Positions 31,544 to 40,893 are shown, numbered from the stretch's first letter. The stretch: DNA of 64,000 bases from Skermanella stibiiresistens SB22 (GCF_000576635.1 NZ_AVFL01000002.1:124001-188000), one strand, 5' to 3'. Made by a program: numbers and translations. Notes: generated by a model from the letters alone, not told the origin.

Positions 31544-33148
31544 ATGGCTGAGCGGATCCACCTCTACGACACGACGCTCCGCGACGGCGCGCAGACCCAG
31601 GGCGTCGACTTCTCCGTCTCCGACAAGATTGCCATCGCGCGCGATCTCGACGCGCTGGGAATCGACTATGTCGAGGGCGGGTGGCCGGGAGCCAATCCGA
31701 CCGACGACGCGTTCTTCGCCGACCCGCCGGACCTCGCCAACGCGAGGTTCACCGCCTTCGGCATGACCCGCAGGCCCGGCCGCAGCGCCGCCAACGATCC
31801 CGGCCTCGCCGGCTTGATCGGCGCGAAATGCGACGCGGTCTGCATGGTCGGCAAGACCTGGGACTTCCATGTCGACGTCGCGCTGAACATCCCGCGCGAG
31901 GAGAACCTGGAGCTGATCGCCGAGAGCATCGCGCTGATCCGCGAGAGGAAGGGCGAGGCGCTGTTCGACGCGGAGCATTTTTTCGACGGCTACAAGGCCA
32001 ATCCGGACTACGCGCTGAGCTGCCTGACCGCGGCCTACGCGGCGGGTGCCCGCTGGATCGTGCTGTGCGACACCAATGGCGGCTCCCTGCCGGACGAGGT
32101 CGAACGCATCGTCCGCGCCGTGGCGGAGAGCATTCCCGGCGGCAACCTGGGCATCCACACCCATAACGATACCGAGAACGCGGTCGCCAACTCGCTCGCG
32201 GCGGTCCGGGCGGGCGCCCGGATGATCCAGGGCACGCTGAACGGCTTGGGCGAGCGGTGCGGTAACGCCAACCTCGTCTCGCTGATCCCCACCCTCATGC
32301 TGAAGATGGGCTTCGAGACGGGCATCACGGCGGACGGCCTGCGGCGGTTGACCCAAGTGTCGCGCGGGCTGGACGAGCGGCTGAACCGGGCGCCCAACCG
32401 CCACGCGCCCTATGTCGGGGAGAGCGCCTTCGCCCACAAGGGCGGGTTGCACGTCTCCGCGGTCGAGAAGGACCCGACCAGCTACGAACACGTCGATCCC
32501 GCCCGGCTCGGCAACCGGCGGACCATCGTCGTGTCCGACCAGGCCGGCCGCTCCAACCTGCTGGCCCGCTTCCGGGAGATCGGCATCGAGATCGACGCCC
32601 GCGACGAGCGGATCGGCGATCTGGTCGATCTGGTCAAGCGGCGGGAATACGACGGCTACGCCTACGATGGCGCCGAGGCTAGTTTCGAGCTTCTGGCCCG
32701 CCGCGCGTTGGGCGAGGTCCCGGAGTTCTTCCGGCTGCAATCCTTCCGCGTGATCGACGAGCGCCGCTGGAACGCCAAGGACGAGCTGGTCACCTTGTCC
32801 GAAGCCACCATCAAGCTGGACGTCGGAAGCCAGTCCCTGATGACGGTGGCGGAGGGCAACGGCCCGGTCAACGCGCTCGACATCGCCTTGCGGAAGGCGC
32901 TGCTGCCGGCCTATCCCCTGTTGGAGGGGCTGCGGCTGGTCGACTACAAGGTTCGCATCCTGACCCCGAACGACGGCACCAAGGCGGTGACCCGGGTGAT
33001 GATCGAGAGCACCGACGGCCACGGGGAACGGTGGAGCACGGTCGGTGTTTCCGCCAACGTGATCGACGCCTCGTACAACGCGCTGCACGACAGCATCTCC
33101 TATCGCCTGTTCCGCGCCGGTGGCGCGACGGCACACGACAGACGGTGA
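31544..33148 (+). CDS. cimA: (R)-citramalate synthase
   Basis: A 534-aa enzyme of the isopropylmalate synthase family. It shows LYDTTLRDGAQTQGVDFSV at the start, LCDTNGGSLPDEV, HTHNDTENAVANSL and a C-terminal LeuA-type regulatory domain (residues ~400-525). It condenses acetyl-CoA with pyruvate in the threonine-independent route to isoleucine. CimA is distinguished from LeuA by the QTQGVDFSV and KCDAVCMVGKTWDFHV patterns. The assignment to citramalate rather than isopropylmalate is by family resemblance. trmJ starts two bases after its stop. Confidence 0.9.
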   Translation: MAERIHLYDTTLRDGAQTQGVDFSVSDKIAIARDLDALGIDYVEGGWPGANPTDDAFFADPPDLANARFTAFGMTRRPGRSAANDPGLAGLIGAKCDAVCMVGKTWDFHVDVALNIPREENLELIAESIALIRERKGEALFDAEHFFDGYKANPDYALSCLTAAYAAGARWIVLCDTNGGSLPDEVERIVRAVAESIPGGNLGIHTHNDTENAVANSLAAVRAGARMIQGTLNGLGERCGNANLVSLIPTLMLKMGFETGITADGLRRLTQVSRGLDERLNRAPNRHAPYVGESAFAHKGGLHVSAVEKDPTSYEHVDPARLGNRRTIVVSDQAGRSNLLARFREIGIEIDARDERIGDLVDLVKRREYDGYAYDGAEASFELLARRALGEVPEFFRLQSFRVIDERRWNAKDELVTLSEATIKLDVGSQSLMTVAEGNGPVNALDIALRKALLPAYPLLEGLRLVDYKVRILTPNDGTKAVTRVMIESTDGHGERWSTVGVSANVIDASYNALHDSISYRLFRAGGATAHDRR

Positions 33149-33149
33149 C

Positions 33150-33923
33150 ATGTCAGGAACCAATCCAAGGCGGGAAGCCGTGCTCGGCGGCCCCGCGATC
33201 ATTCTGATCGAACCCCAGCTCGGCGAGAACATCGGCACCTGCGCCCGCGCCATGCTCAACTGCGGCCTAACCGACCTCCGGCTGGTGCGCCCGCGTGACG
33301 GCTGGCCGAATGGCAGCGCCACCGCGTCGGCGTCCGGTGCCGATCTGGTGCTCGACAACGCCAAGCTGTTCGACACGACCGAGGAGGCGATCGCCGACCT
33401 CGCCCATGTCTTCGCGACCACCGCGCGCAACAGGGGGATGATCAAGCGGATCATGACACCCAAGGAAGCGGCGGTGGAGATGCGGGCCCAGTCGGTGGCG
33501 GGTCTGACCACCGGCATCCTGTTCGGCCCGGAACGGACGGGATTGTTCAACGACGACCTTGCTTTGGCCGACACCAGCCTGACGGTTCCGCTGAACCCCG
33601 CCTTCAGCTCGCTCAACCTCGCCCAAGCCGTGCTTTTGATCGGCTACGAGTGGTACCAGACCGCCGACGCGACTCCGGGCCGCTATCTCCATACCGGAGC
33701 GACCCGGCCGGCCACCAAGGACGAACTGGTCAACCTGTTCGGCCATCTGGAAGCGGAACTCGAGCAATGCGGTTTCTTCTCCTCGCCGGAAAAGAAACCG
33801 TCAATGATTAGAGCTATAAGGAATTGCTTTCAGAGAATGGATCTGACCGAGCAGGAAGTCAGGACGTTTCATGGAATAGTTTCGGGACTTGTCGGCCGCA
33901 GGAAGCCCACACCTAAGGAATAG
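33150..33923 (+). CDS. trmJ: tRNA 2'-O-methyltransferase, TrmJ family
   Basis: A 257-aa SPOUT (TrmH/TrmJ) methyltransferase that methylates ribose at position 32 of tRNAs in known TrmJ proteins. The core shows ILIEPQLGENIGTCARAMLN, GLTDLRLVRPRDGWPN, LFGPERTGLFNDDLALAD and the knot segment VPLNPAFSSLNLAQAVLLIGYE. It starts just after the cimA stop. A sigma-54-type promoter follows its end. Confidence 0.93.
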   Translation: MSGTNPRREAVLGGPAIILIEPQLGENIGTCARAMLNCGLTDLRLVRPRDGWPNGSATASASGADLVLDNAKLFDTTEEAIADLAHVFATTARNRGMIKRIMTPKEAAVEMRAQSVAGLTTGILFGPERTGLFNDDLALADTSLTVPLNPAFSSLNLAQAVLLIGYEWYQTADATPGRYLHTGATRPATKDELVNLFGHLEAELEQCGFFSSPEKKPSMIRAIRNCFQRMDLTEQEVRTFHGIVSGLVGRRKPTPKE

Positions 33924-33955
33924 TATAGCTGGCTTTTGTATAAGGTTTCGTTTTC

Positions 33956-33971
33956 TGGCACGGCCGTTGCT
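33956..33971 (+). promoter_or_regulatory. sigma-54 (RpoN) promoter
   Basis: TGGCAC, five bases, TTGCT: a match to the -24/-12 consensus TGGCAC-N5-TTGCW, with GG and GC at the required spacing. Transcription would begin near 33982, about 20 bases before the ATG of the small gene at 34003. It is the only site of this kind I noticed between genes. Confidence 0.75.
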
Positions 33972-34002
33972 GAGATCGCCTCATCTTTCGCATGGGGGTA
34001 TC

Positions 34003-34263
34003 ATGGATATCGAGAAGTTCGGCAACGCTCTGCATCGCGCATTCCGGCATTTGCAATTTGCGGGTCAGGGTGGAAAGGCCAAAGCCAATCTGATGGAGGC
34101 GGGCATCCTGCTGAGCGAGGCGATCGAGGAGATCGATCTCGCCCAGATGGTTTTGGAGGACGCGGGGGCCAGCGAGCTGGACCGCGCCGATCTGCGGGAA
34201 GCCACCGCGCAGATCCTGGAGGCCTCTCAGCTGATCGGCGGAGTCCATGCCAGGATGGCTTGA
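34003..34263 (+). CDS. small helical protein of unknown function, behind a sigma-54 promoter
   Basis: An 86-aa predicted all-helical, soluble protein starting MDIEKFGNALHRAFRHLQF and containing EAIEEIDLAQMVLEDAGASE and a final AQILEASQLIGGVHARM helix. ATG 34003 follows GGGG. The strong RpoN promoter about 30 bases upstream implies induction by nitrogen limitation, motility or envelope signals, depending on which enhancer-binding protein acts. I cannot name a family. Its stop overlaps the start of a possible 34-aa frame. Confidence 0.7.
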   Translation: MDIEKFGNALHRAFRHLQFAGQGGKAKANLMEAGILLSEAIEEIDLAQMVLEDAGASELDRADLREATAQILEASQLIGGVHARMA

Positions 34264-34367
34264 TGTCCATTTCCGATGCTCGCCAAGCCGTGGGGATCGC
34301 GTGCGCGAAGTGCGCCAATCACCATAAAGCTTGTAAGGCCTATCCGCCGGCATTACTACTAAAGTAA
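34263..34367 (+). CDS. possible 34-aa Cys-rich peptide, translationally coupled
   Basis: The ATG overlaps the preceding stop (TGATG), and the frame encodes a short peptide with CAKCANHHKAC. It has no ribosome binding site of its own and its last codons fall in the right arm of a hairpin. Overlapped starts of this kind can be translated by re-initiation, but chance is also plausible. Confidence 0.25.
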   Translation: MSISDARQAVGIACAKCANHHKACKAYPPALLLK

Positions 34368-34373
34368 TGCCGG
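34347..34373 (+). terminator. hairpin ending the sigma-54 transcript
   Basis: A perfect 11-bp stem (CCGGCATTACT/AGTAATGCCGG) with a five-base loop. It has no T run but is well placed to end or stabilise the small-gene transcript before the response regulator at 34408. Confidence 0.55.
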
Positions 34374-34407
34374 ATGCAGGCGCCGGCGCTGATCGGAAGC
34401 GGGCGAC

Positions 34408-35127
34408 ATGGATCGGGAGGCGGGAATAGCGGCGCCAAGCCGGCAAACGATCCTGATGGTGGAAGACGACGAACCAACCCGCGCCGCCACGGCCGGGTGC
34501 CTGCGTGGGGAAGGCTACCAAGTCGTCGAGGCCACCAGCCTCAGTGAGATGGATGCCGCCCTAGCGGCCCGCCGCGTCGATCTGCTCTTGGTCGACCTGC
34601 TCCTACCCGATGGCATTCCCTTCAATCGCCTGGGCCAACTCCGCCAGACCGATTCCCTGGGAATCATCGTCACATCCAGGCGCGCCGAGGAGATCGACCG
34701 CATCATCAGCCTGGAACTGGGCGCCGACGATTTCCTGGTCAAGCCGCTCAACTTGCGGGAACTGGCGCTCAAGGTCAGAAACCTGCTGCGGCGGCTGCGA
34801 CCCGGTTCCTCCGGAGCGGGAGCGGTCCATCATTTCGACGGCTGGATGCTGGATATCGCGCGGCGGTCGCTGCGGGATCCGGAGGGACGGGGTGTCCGCC
34901 TGACCCGCAGCGAATTCGATCTGCTGACAATGATGTCCTGCAACCGCGGATGCATTCTCGACAGGGATCGCCTGACCACCGCCGTCAGCGGACGGCCCGG
35001 TTCCCCCGATGATCGGACAATCGATGTCCTGATTGGCCGGTTGCGCCGCAAGATTGAAGTCGATCCACAAGACCCCCGTCTTATTCTCACAATACACGGC
35101 CAAGGCTATTGTTTCGCGGCTGTTTGA
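34408..35127 (+). CDS. OmpR/PhoB-type response regulator, orphan
   Basis: A 239-aa two-domain regulator. Receiver (residues ~14-130): acidic pair in MVEDDE, phospho-acceptor Asp in LLLVDLLLPDG, conserved Lys in FLVKPLN. Winged-helix DNA-binding domain (~140-239): VRLTRSEFDLLTMM and the recognition region DDRTIDVLIGRLRRKI. The end (LILTIHGQGYCFAA) is the usual beta hairpin. No histidine kinase is adjacent. It lies upstream of the YfiR-like/TonB/MCP cluster, separated by about 245 AT-rich bases, and could regulate it. Confidence 0.9.
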   Translation: MDREAGIAAPSRQTILMVEDDEPTRAATAGCLRGEGYQVVEATSLSEMDAALAARRVDLLLVDLLLPDGIPFNRLGQLRQTDSLGIIVTSRRAEEIDRIISLELGADDFLVKPLNLRELALKVRNLLRRLRPGSSGAGAVHHFDGWMLDIARRSLRDPEGRGVRLTRSEFDLLTMMSCNRGCILDRDRLTTAVSGRPGSPDDRTIDVLIGRLRRKIEVDPQDPRLILTIHGQGYCFAAV

Positions 35128-35372
35128 TTTGTGCGCACTGCCAAGATTTACCATACGTTCGCATGGGGCTGTTCAGACGCCCGCAGTCGAAATTGGGGTC
35201 CGTAACTTCCTGCGCGTCATATTTCAATTTAAAGACTACAAGCTCGACACCATAAATTTACATTTTTTCACAAAAAAATTTAATCTTTTGCTAGAGACAT
35301 CCGGGCGCAAACGATAGTTTTCGAACAGCAGGACATACTGAAAACTACCCGCCAACCAGCGAGGACACGCTT

Positions 35373-35897
35373 ATGAAGTGGAAGGCGATTGTCCTGACGG
35401 CTCTCCTTTGCCTGCCCGCGGCCGCCGCTCACGCAGAAGTGGCGGTCGACGATGTGCAGGTGATCGCCAAGTCGTTGGGCTTCATGGCCGCCAAGCCGGC
35501 CACTCCGGCGAAGATGGCCATCATCTTCGCGCCGGACATAGCGGCATCCCAGGCCGAGGCCGAGAGGCTGGCGGGACTGCTGGGAGCCGGCTTCAAGGAG
35601 GGCGCCTTGACGCTGGAACCGTTACTGGTACCGGTGACGTAGCTCGCCAAGATCGCGGGCGCCGGTGTCGTCTTCGTGACGGTCGGCATGCAAGCGCATC
35701 ACGCCGCCATCTTCGAAGCGGCCAAATCCCAGCATCTGCTGACCGTGTCGACCGATCCGAGCTGCGCCCGCGCTGGTCGATGCGTCATGTCCGTGGCCAC
35801 CCAGCCCGCGGTCGAGATCCTGGTCAACAAGCAAGCCGCCGATCAATCGCAGGTCGCCTTCAGGGCCGCCTTCCGCATGCTGATCGTCGAAATCTGA
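35373..35897 (+). pseudogene. YfiR-like (DUF4154-type) periplasmic protein gene interrupted by an in-frame amber codon
   Basis: The first part (residues 1-89) has a GAGGA ribosome site, a signal peptide (VLTALLCLPAAAAHAE) and IIFAPDIAASQAEAERLA. It stops at TAG 35640-35642 after EPLLVPVT. The same frame then continues without a break to 35897 with GAGVVFVTVGMQ, LLTVSTDPSCARAGRCVM, VEILVNKQAADQS and FRAAFRMLIVEI, the C-terminal half of the same family. One base change explains the break. I call it YfiR-like from the LLTVS and VEILVN patterns; an ABC-type substrate-binding fold is the alternative name. The TonB receptor follows 38 bases later. Confidence 0.75.
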
Positions 35898-35935
35898 TGC
35901 CGCTCCCGCCTAGCGTGACGCCCCGAGGATACGCC

Positions 35936-37984
35936 ATGAAGACCTTGTTTCCACTCGCATCCATCGGCCTCGCGCTCGTCCTGGCCGCGCCGGCTCATGC
36001 CCAGACGATCAATTACGGTGATCTGGAAGCCTTGTTCAAGGAGCCGGTGACGACCAGCGCGACCGGCAAGCCGCAACGGCAGACCGAGGTTCCGGTGACC
36101 ATGGACATCATCAGCGCGGAAGACATCCGGCGCTCGGGTGCCACGGGGATTCCCGACATCCTGCGGAATGTCGCCGGCGTCGATATCTGGCGCTGGACCA
36201 ATGGCGCGTCGGACGTCGGCGTGCGCGGCTACAACCAGGGTTATTCGCCTCGGCTGCTGGTGCTGGTGAACGGCAGGCAGGTCTATCTCGACCATTATGG
36301 CCTGACCAACTGGAGCGCCATCCCGGTCGAACTCTCCGAGATCCGCCAGATCGAGGTCGTCAAGGGGCCGAACTCCGCGCTGTTCGGCTTCAACGCGGTC
36401 GCTGGGGTGATCAACATCATCACCTTCTCGCCGCTCTATGACGACGTCAACACCGCGACGGTGCGCGGCGGCACCCAGAAGTACCGCGAGGCGTCGCTGG
36501 TCAACACGATCAAGTTCGGCGAGAAGGGCGGCTTGCGGATTTCCGCCGGCGCCTCCAACTCCGATGAGTTCGACACCGCGGCGAACCCCATGGTGAGCCT
36601 GCTGCGGCGCGATCCCGAGCGCCGCTCGATCAGCATGGATGGGTTGTTCCAGGTCGGCCCCGACACCCAATGGGGCGTAGACCTGACGCGCAGCCATGTC
36701 GAGCAGACCGAGATGCTGTCGATCTTCTCACCCGTCGCGGCCACGACCGACACCTATTCGGCGCGGACATCGCTGACCGGCGAGGGGGAATATGGCCTGT
36801 GGGAGGCCTCGATCTACCGCAATTGGTTGGAGGCCAGTCTCGACAGCGGCAACGTGCTGCCGACACTGCCGATCAGCAACAGCGTCACGGTCGCCAAGCT
36901 TCAGGATCTCTTCAAGGTCGGGACCAGCCACAGCTTCCGTATCAGCGCCGAGTACCGCCACAACGCGATGGAGACGGTGCCCCACAAGGACGCCACCGTC
37001 TCCTACGACGTCTATTCCTCGGGTGGGATGTGGGATTGGGCGGTCACCGACACCGTGTCGCTGACCAACGCGGTCCGGGTCGACCATCTTCGGCTGGATC
37101 GCGGCGGACCGATCGGTCTGGTGAATGTGCCGGGCGCCAATGGCCCGTTCACCAACGACGACTACGACAAGAAGCTGACGGAGTTCAGCTACAACAGCAG
37201 CCTCGCTTGGCGCCCGACCCGGCTCGACACCTTCCGGCTGATGGCGTCGCGCGGCGTCCAGCTGCCCTCGATGATCGGTTTGGGCTATTCGGACGGGTTT
37301 CCGGTGCCGTTCGGCCCGATCGGCGCGTCCCGCCTCTCGGGAAATCCCGACATCGATCCGATGGCGGTGATGAACTACGAGTTCGGCTATGACCGCCGCC
37401 TGCCGTCGATCGACGCGCTGGGCCGTTTCAGCCTGTACCGCCAAACCTCCAAGAACCTGATCGGTGACATCGACGGCACCCGGATCACCGCCATCTCACC
37501 CGCCGGCTACGACTTCCTGTTCAGCAACATCGGCGGTTCCAACGCGACGGGCGCGGAGATCGGTCTCGATGGGCGGATCGGAACGTCCTGGCGCTGGGGG
37601 GTGAACTACGCCTTCGAGATCATCGACGACGATCTGGTCGCGGCCTACGACGACGGCAGGGCCGGTGGCGCCGCCTTCGAGGACAGCACGCCGCGCCACA
37701 AGGTCAACGCCAAGCTGGGCTATACCCTGGGCGCCTTCGAAGCCGACCTGTCAGCCCACTACGTCTCCGGCGCCAAGGTGCCATTCTATCAGGTCAACAC
37801 GGGCGGCACCCAACTGGTCAACGTCGATGATCAGATCACCTTCAGCGGGCGGCTTGGCTATCATGTCAACGACGTGTTCACCGTCGCGCTCGAGGGCCTG
37901 TCGTTCAACCAGACCTCCCATCGGGAGACGTCGATGCCCGAAGTCGAGCGGAGGGTCTATCTCTCGCTGCGCGCCGATTATTGA
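35936..37984 (+). CDS. TonB-dependent outer-membrane receptor
   Basis: A 682-aa outer-membrane beta-barrel. It has a signal peptide ending AHAQ (residue ~22), a short N-terminal stretch (INYGDLEALFKEPVTTSAT), then a plug domain with VPVTMDIISAEDIRRSGATG, LVNGRQVYLDHYG and VVKGPNSALFGFNAVAGVIN. The barrel fills the rest and ends in an aromatic-containing strand (YLSLRADY). There is no siderophore-utilisation gene nearby, so the ligand is unknown. ATG 35936 is preceded by GAGGA. It sits between the interrupted YfiR-like gene and an MCP gene on the same strand. Confidence 0.92.
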   Translation: MKTLFPLASIGLALVLAAPAHAQTINYGDLEALFKEPVTTSATGKPQRQTEVPVTMDIISAEDIRRSGATGIPDILRNVAGVDIWRWTNGASDVGVRGYNQGYSPRLLVLVNGRQVYLDHYGLTNWSAIPVELSEIRQIEVVKGPNSALFGFNAVAGVINIITFSPLYDDVNTATVRGGTQKYREASLVNTIKFGEKGGLRISAGASNSDEFDTAANPMVSLLRRDPERRSISMDGLFQVGPDTQWGVDLTRSHVEQTEMLSIFSPVAATTDTYSARTSLTGEGEYGLWEASIYRNWLEASLDSGNVLPTLPISNSVTVAKLQDLFKVGTSHSFRISAEYRHNAMETVPHKDATVSYDVYSSGGMWDWAVTDTVSLTNAVRVDHLRLDRGGPIGLVNVPGANGPFTNDDYDKKLTEFSYNSSLAWRPTRLDTFRLMASRGVQLPSMIGLGYSDGFPVPFGPIGASRLSGNPDIDPMAVMNYEFGYDRRLPSIDALGRFSLYRQTSKNLIGDIDGTRITAISPAGYDFLFSNIGGSNATGAEIGLDGRIGTSWRWGVNYAFEIIDDDLVAAYDDGRAGGAAFEDSTPRHKVNAKLGYTLGAFEADLSAHYVSGAKVPFYQVNTGGTQLVNVDDQITFSGRLGYHVNDVFTVALEGLSFNQTSHRETSMPEVERRVYLSLRADY

Positions 37985-38039
37985 TCCTCTGATCGGATAG
38001 CCTCGCTCGGGACCGGTAACACTGACTGGAGAAGACATC

Positions 38040-39764
38040 ATGGCGAAGCGTCCGACCCTGTCCAACCTGCCGTTCTTCTTCAAGTTCGCCCTGGCGCCCG
38101 GATTGTCGGTCTGCCTCATGATCGTCGTGGCCACGGTTGGATACACGGGATTGGGCAGGCTGGTCGGAGATCTCCGCATGATGGTCGAGGCGAACCTGCG
38201 GGGCGGCATCGACCTCGCGACCGTCAGCGGCCGGATCGACAGGGTCAATGGCCAACTCTACCAGACGGTCGTCGCCAAGGCGGCGCAGGGAACCGAGGCC
38301 CGCTTGGAGGAGAGGCTGACCCTCATCAGGACGGAACTGGACGCGATCATCGCCGATCTCGGCACGTGGCGCGACCGCTACGCCCAGCCCCACGAGCAAG
38401 GGAGGCTGACCGAGGCGATCGAGGGCCTCGCCACCTATCGCGAGATGATCGATGTCGTCGAGTCGATGCTGGAGTTCGATTTCCGGGGTGTCGTCAAGCT
38501 GATCGGGCCCTTGGAGGAGAACTACAAGAAACTGAACGCGCTGATCGCCACCGTCATCGCGTCGGGTGTCGACAACGCCCGCGTCCAGGCCGATCAGTCG
38601 GCGACGACCGCCGATCTGATGCGGCTGGTCTTCCTGGGATCGACGCTGTTCGCGGTGGTGGCTGTGGCTGGGTTTTCCTGGGGGATCGGACGCGCCACCA
38701 CGGGTTCGATAGAGCGCATCGCCGCGGCGACCCGCAAGCTCGCCGACGGACGGCGGGACGTGGATATCGGCTCGCTGGCGCGTGATGACGAGTTGGGAGC
38801 CATCGTCGAGTCGCTGGCGGTGTTCCGCGACAATGGCGTCAAGCTGGACCAGTCGTGGGAGGCCCAGCGGTTGGGTCACGAACAGCGCGAACGGCGCGCC
38901 CAAGCCATGGAGGAATTGGTGCTGTCGCTCGACGGCGAGATTTCCCGCACGCTCAATCAGGTCACGTCGGCGACGGAGACGCTGGAGGCGGCCGCCGGCT
39001 CGCTGTCGACCGTCGCCCAGCAGACCGAGCATCAGGCCGATTCGGTGACCGGCGCCGCCTCGCTGGCCTCGTCCAATGTCGACGCCGTGGCGTCGACGGC
39101 GGAGCGGTTGTCCTTGGCGATCACCGAAATCGAGCGGCAGGTCGGCGAGTCGACGCGCGTGGCCGGGCAGGCCGTCACCTCGGCGGAGCGGGCCAACGAT
39201 CTGGTGACCGGCATGGACGAAACCACGCGCAAGATCGGCGAGGTCGTCAAGCTGATCACCAGCATCGCGGCCAAGACCAACCTGCTGGCGCTGAACGCCA
39301 CGATCGAGGCGGCGCGGGCCGGGGAGGCCGGCAAGGGCTTCGCCGTCGTCGCCAACGAGGTCAAGGCGCTGGCCAACCAGACGGCGCACGCCACGGGCGA
39401 GATCACCGCCCAGATCAACGCGGTCCAGGACGCGACGAGGCTCGGCACGGAGGCGATCCGCGACATCACCCGAATCATCGGACGCATGAACGAGATCGGC
39501 GGCATCATCGCCGGCGCGGTCCGGGACCAGAGCGGTGCCACCCACGACATCGTCGAAAGCGCGCGGCAGGCGGCGGATGGGACGCGGACGGTCTCGCGCA
39601 GCATCGAAGGTGTTCGCGACGGTGCCGGTGAAACGGGCAAGGCCGCCGATGACGTCAATGGCGCCGTGACAACGCTGTCGCGCCAAGCCAGTGATCTGCG
39701 GGGGATGATCGACCGGTTCCTGACCGATATCCGCTCGGTCAACACTTCGGGGAATGCCGCTTGA
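38040..39764 (+). CDS. membrane methyl-accepting chemotaxis protein
   Basis: A 574-aa receptor. TM1 is at about residues 16-38, a four-helix periplasmic sensor region at ~40-195 (acidic and helical, no PAS features), TM2 at ~200-222, HAMP at ~225-275 ([18 protein letters not shown]), and the signalling coiled coil follows with the tip [20 protein letters not shown] at ~415. It starts 55 bases after the TonB receptor stop behind GGAGA, so it is likely co-transcribed. Signals from the outer-membrane receptor and the periplasmic YfiR-like partner could reach this sensor. No CheR/CheB pentapeptide at the end. Confidence 0.93.
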   Translation: MAKRPTLSNLPFFFKFALAPGLSVCLMIVVATVGYTGLGRLVGDLRMMVEANLRGGIDLATVSGRIDRVNGQLYQTVVAKAAQGTEARLEERLTLIRTELDAIIADLGTWRDRYAQPHEQGRLTEAIEGLATYREMIDVVESMLEFDFRGVVKLIGPLEENYKKLNALIATVIASGVDNARVQADQSATTADLMRLVFLGSTLFAVVAVAGFSWGIGRATTGSIERIAAATRKLADGRRDVDIGSLARDDELGAIVESLAVFRDNGVKLDQSWEAQRLGHEQRERRAQAMEELVLSLDGEISRTLNQVTSATETLEAAAGSLSTVAQQTEHQADSVTGAASLASSNVDAVASTAERLSLAITEIERQVGESTRVAGQAVTSAERANDLVTGMDETTRKIGEVVKLITSIAAKTNLLALNATIEAARAGEAGKGFAVVANEVKALANQTAHATGEITAQINAVQDATRLGTEAIRDITRIIGRMNEIGGIIAGAVRDQSGATHDIVESARQAADGTRTVSRSIEGVRDGAGETGKAADDVNGAVTTLSRQASDLRGMIDRFLTDIRSVNTSGNAA

Positions 39765-39798
39765 GGGGCATCCGAGGTGCTTTTCAGGTCACTTGCAT

Positions 39799-39826
39799 TT
39801 GACTTTGCCCGTCTGGTGGGTATAGT
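39799..39826 (+). promoter_or_regulatory. sigma-70 promoter of rpsD
   Basis: TTGACT and TATAGT are separated by 16 bases, close to consensus, about 110 bases upstream of the rpsD start. This leaves a leader long enough for autoregulation by S4, but I could not identify the structure. Confidence 0.7.
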
Positions 39827-39935
39827 CCGGCGCTTCCTCCCAAGAAGGTGGGCGTGCGTGTGGTAACGCCCCGTCCGCGGTCGATTTTCCGGCAGGACCT
39901 ATTGGGACAACAAACAGCGTCGAAAGCGATAGCGT

Positions 39936-40550
39936 ATGAGCAAGCGTCAAGAGTCCAAGTACAAGATCGATCGCCGTCTGGGCGTCAACCTCTGGGGCCG
40001 CCCGAAGAGCCCGATCAACCGCCGTGAGTACGGCCCCGGCCAGCATGGTCAGCGCCGCAAGAAGCCGTCCGACTTCGGCCTGCAGCTGATGGCCAAGCAG
40101 AAGCTGAAGGGCTACTACGGCAACATCGGCGAGAAGCAGTTCCGCCGCCTCTACGCCGAAGCCGTCCGCCGCCGCGGCGACACCGGCGAGAACCTGATCC
40201 AATTGCTGGAGCGCCGGCTGGACGCGGTGGTCTACCGCATGAAGTTCGTGCCGACCCCGTTCGCCTCGCGCCAGTTCGTCAACCACGGCCACGTCCGGGT
40301 CAACGGCAAGCGCGTCAACATTCCGTCCTACCAGGTCAAGGACGGCGATGTGATCGAGGTCAAGCAGAAGTCGAAGCAGATGGCGCTGGTGCTCGAGGCG
40401 ATCTCCTCGGGTGAGCGCGACATCCCCGATTATCTGGACGTCGACACCTCGGCCCTCAAGGGCACCTTCGTGCGTGCGCCGGCCTTCGCCGACGTGCCGT
40501 ACCCGGTCCAGATGGAACCGAACCTGGTGGTCGAGTATTACAGCCGCTAA
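39936..40550 (+). CDS. rpsD: 30S ribosomal protein S4
   Basis: A 204-aa ribosomal protein that binds 16S rRNA early in 30S assembly. The start [20 protein letters not shown] is the alphaproteobacterial S4 form. The S4 domain is seen at [16 protein letters not shown] and [19 protein letters not shown]. It is a single-gene unit with its own promoter and terminator. Confidence 0.98.
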   Translation: MSKRQESKYKIDRRLGVNLWGRPKSPINRREYGPGQHGQRRKKPSDFGLQLMAKQKLKGYYGNIGEKQFRRLYAEAVRRRGDTGENLIQLLERRLDAVVYRMKFVPTPFASRQFVNHGHVRVNGKRVNIPSYQVKDGDVIEVKQKSKQMALVLEAISSGERDIPDYLDVDTSALKGTFVRAPAFADVPYPVQMEPNLVVEYYSR

Positions 40551-40572
40551 TCAAAGCGGTTGACGAACTTGG

Positions 40573-40606
40573 AAGGGCGTCCGCCTCGGCGGGCGCCCTT
40601 TTTATT
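40573..40606 (+). terminator. rho-independent terminator of rpsD
   Basis: A GC-rich hairpin (GGGCGTCCGC ... GCGGGCGCCC, small loop) is followed by TTTTT, about 25 bases after the stop. Confidence 0.85.
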
Positions 40607-40723
40607 TGCCGGATTGATCAAGCGACGGTCGATCTTGGGACGGCTGCAGTTGCCACCGGTGCGGCGCGCCAATCCACCGTGAATGCAACTATTACTCTGG
40701 TTGGTTCGTCGATCTAATTTCAA

Positions 40724-40805
40724 CCGTAGGTCGGGTAGAGCGAAGCGGACCCCGACAAGCAGGCGAGTTGGTGTCGGGTGCCGCTTCGCTCTACCCGACC
40801 TACGG
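40724..40805. repeat. long REP-like palindrome, copy 1
   Basis: Perfect 25-bp inverted arms (40724-40748 and 40781-40805, GTAGGTCGGGTAGAGCGAAG...) flank a core that carries a second inverted repeat (CCCGACA/TGTCGGG). The element is closely related to the one at 58646-58723. It lies in the gap between the rpsD terminator and the convergent rarD gene. No transposase is nearby. Confidence 0.85.
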
Positions 40806-40893
40806 CTCCGGCTATTATCCAGCTGGTTTGTTTCCTCATAGCGAAGCGTCAGCCGGCATCACTCCCGACGCGTCTGCTGATTCACAAGCCAGT

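Noticed and set aside
34263-34367. Cys-rich 34-aa frame as a firm gene
   Set aside because: Only overlap of stop and start supports it, and its end lies inside a hairpin, so it is listed only at low confidence.
37905-39686. 593-residue minus-strand frame opposite the MCP at 38040
   Set aside because: The plus strand shows the canonical MCP signalling tip, HAMP and TM segments, so this is a shadow.
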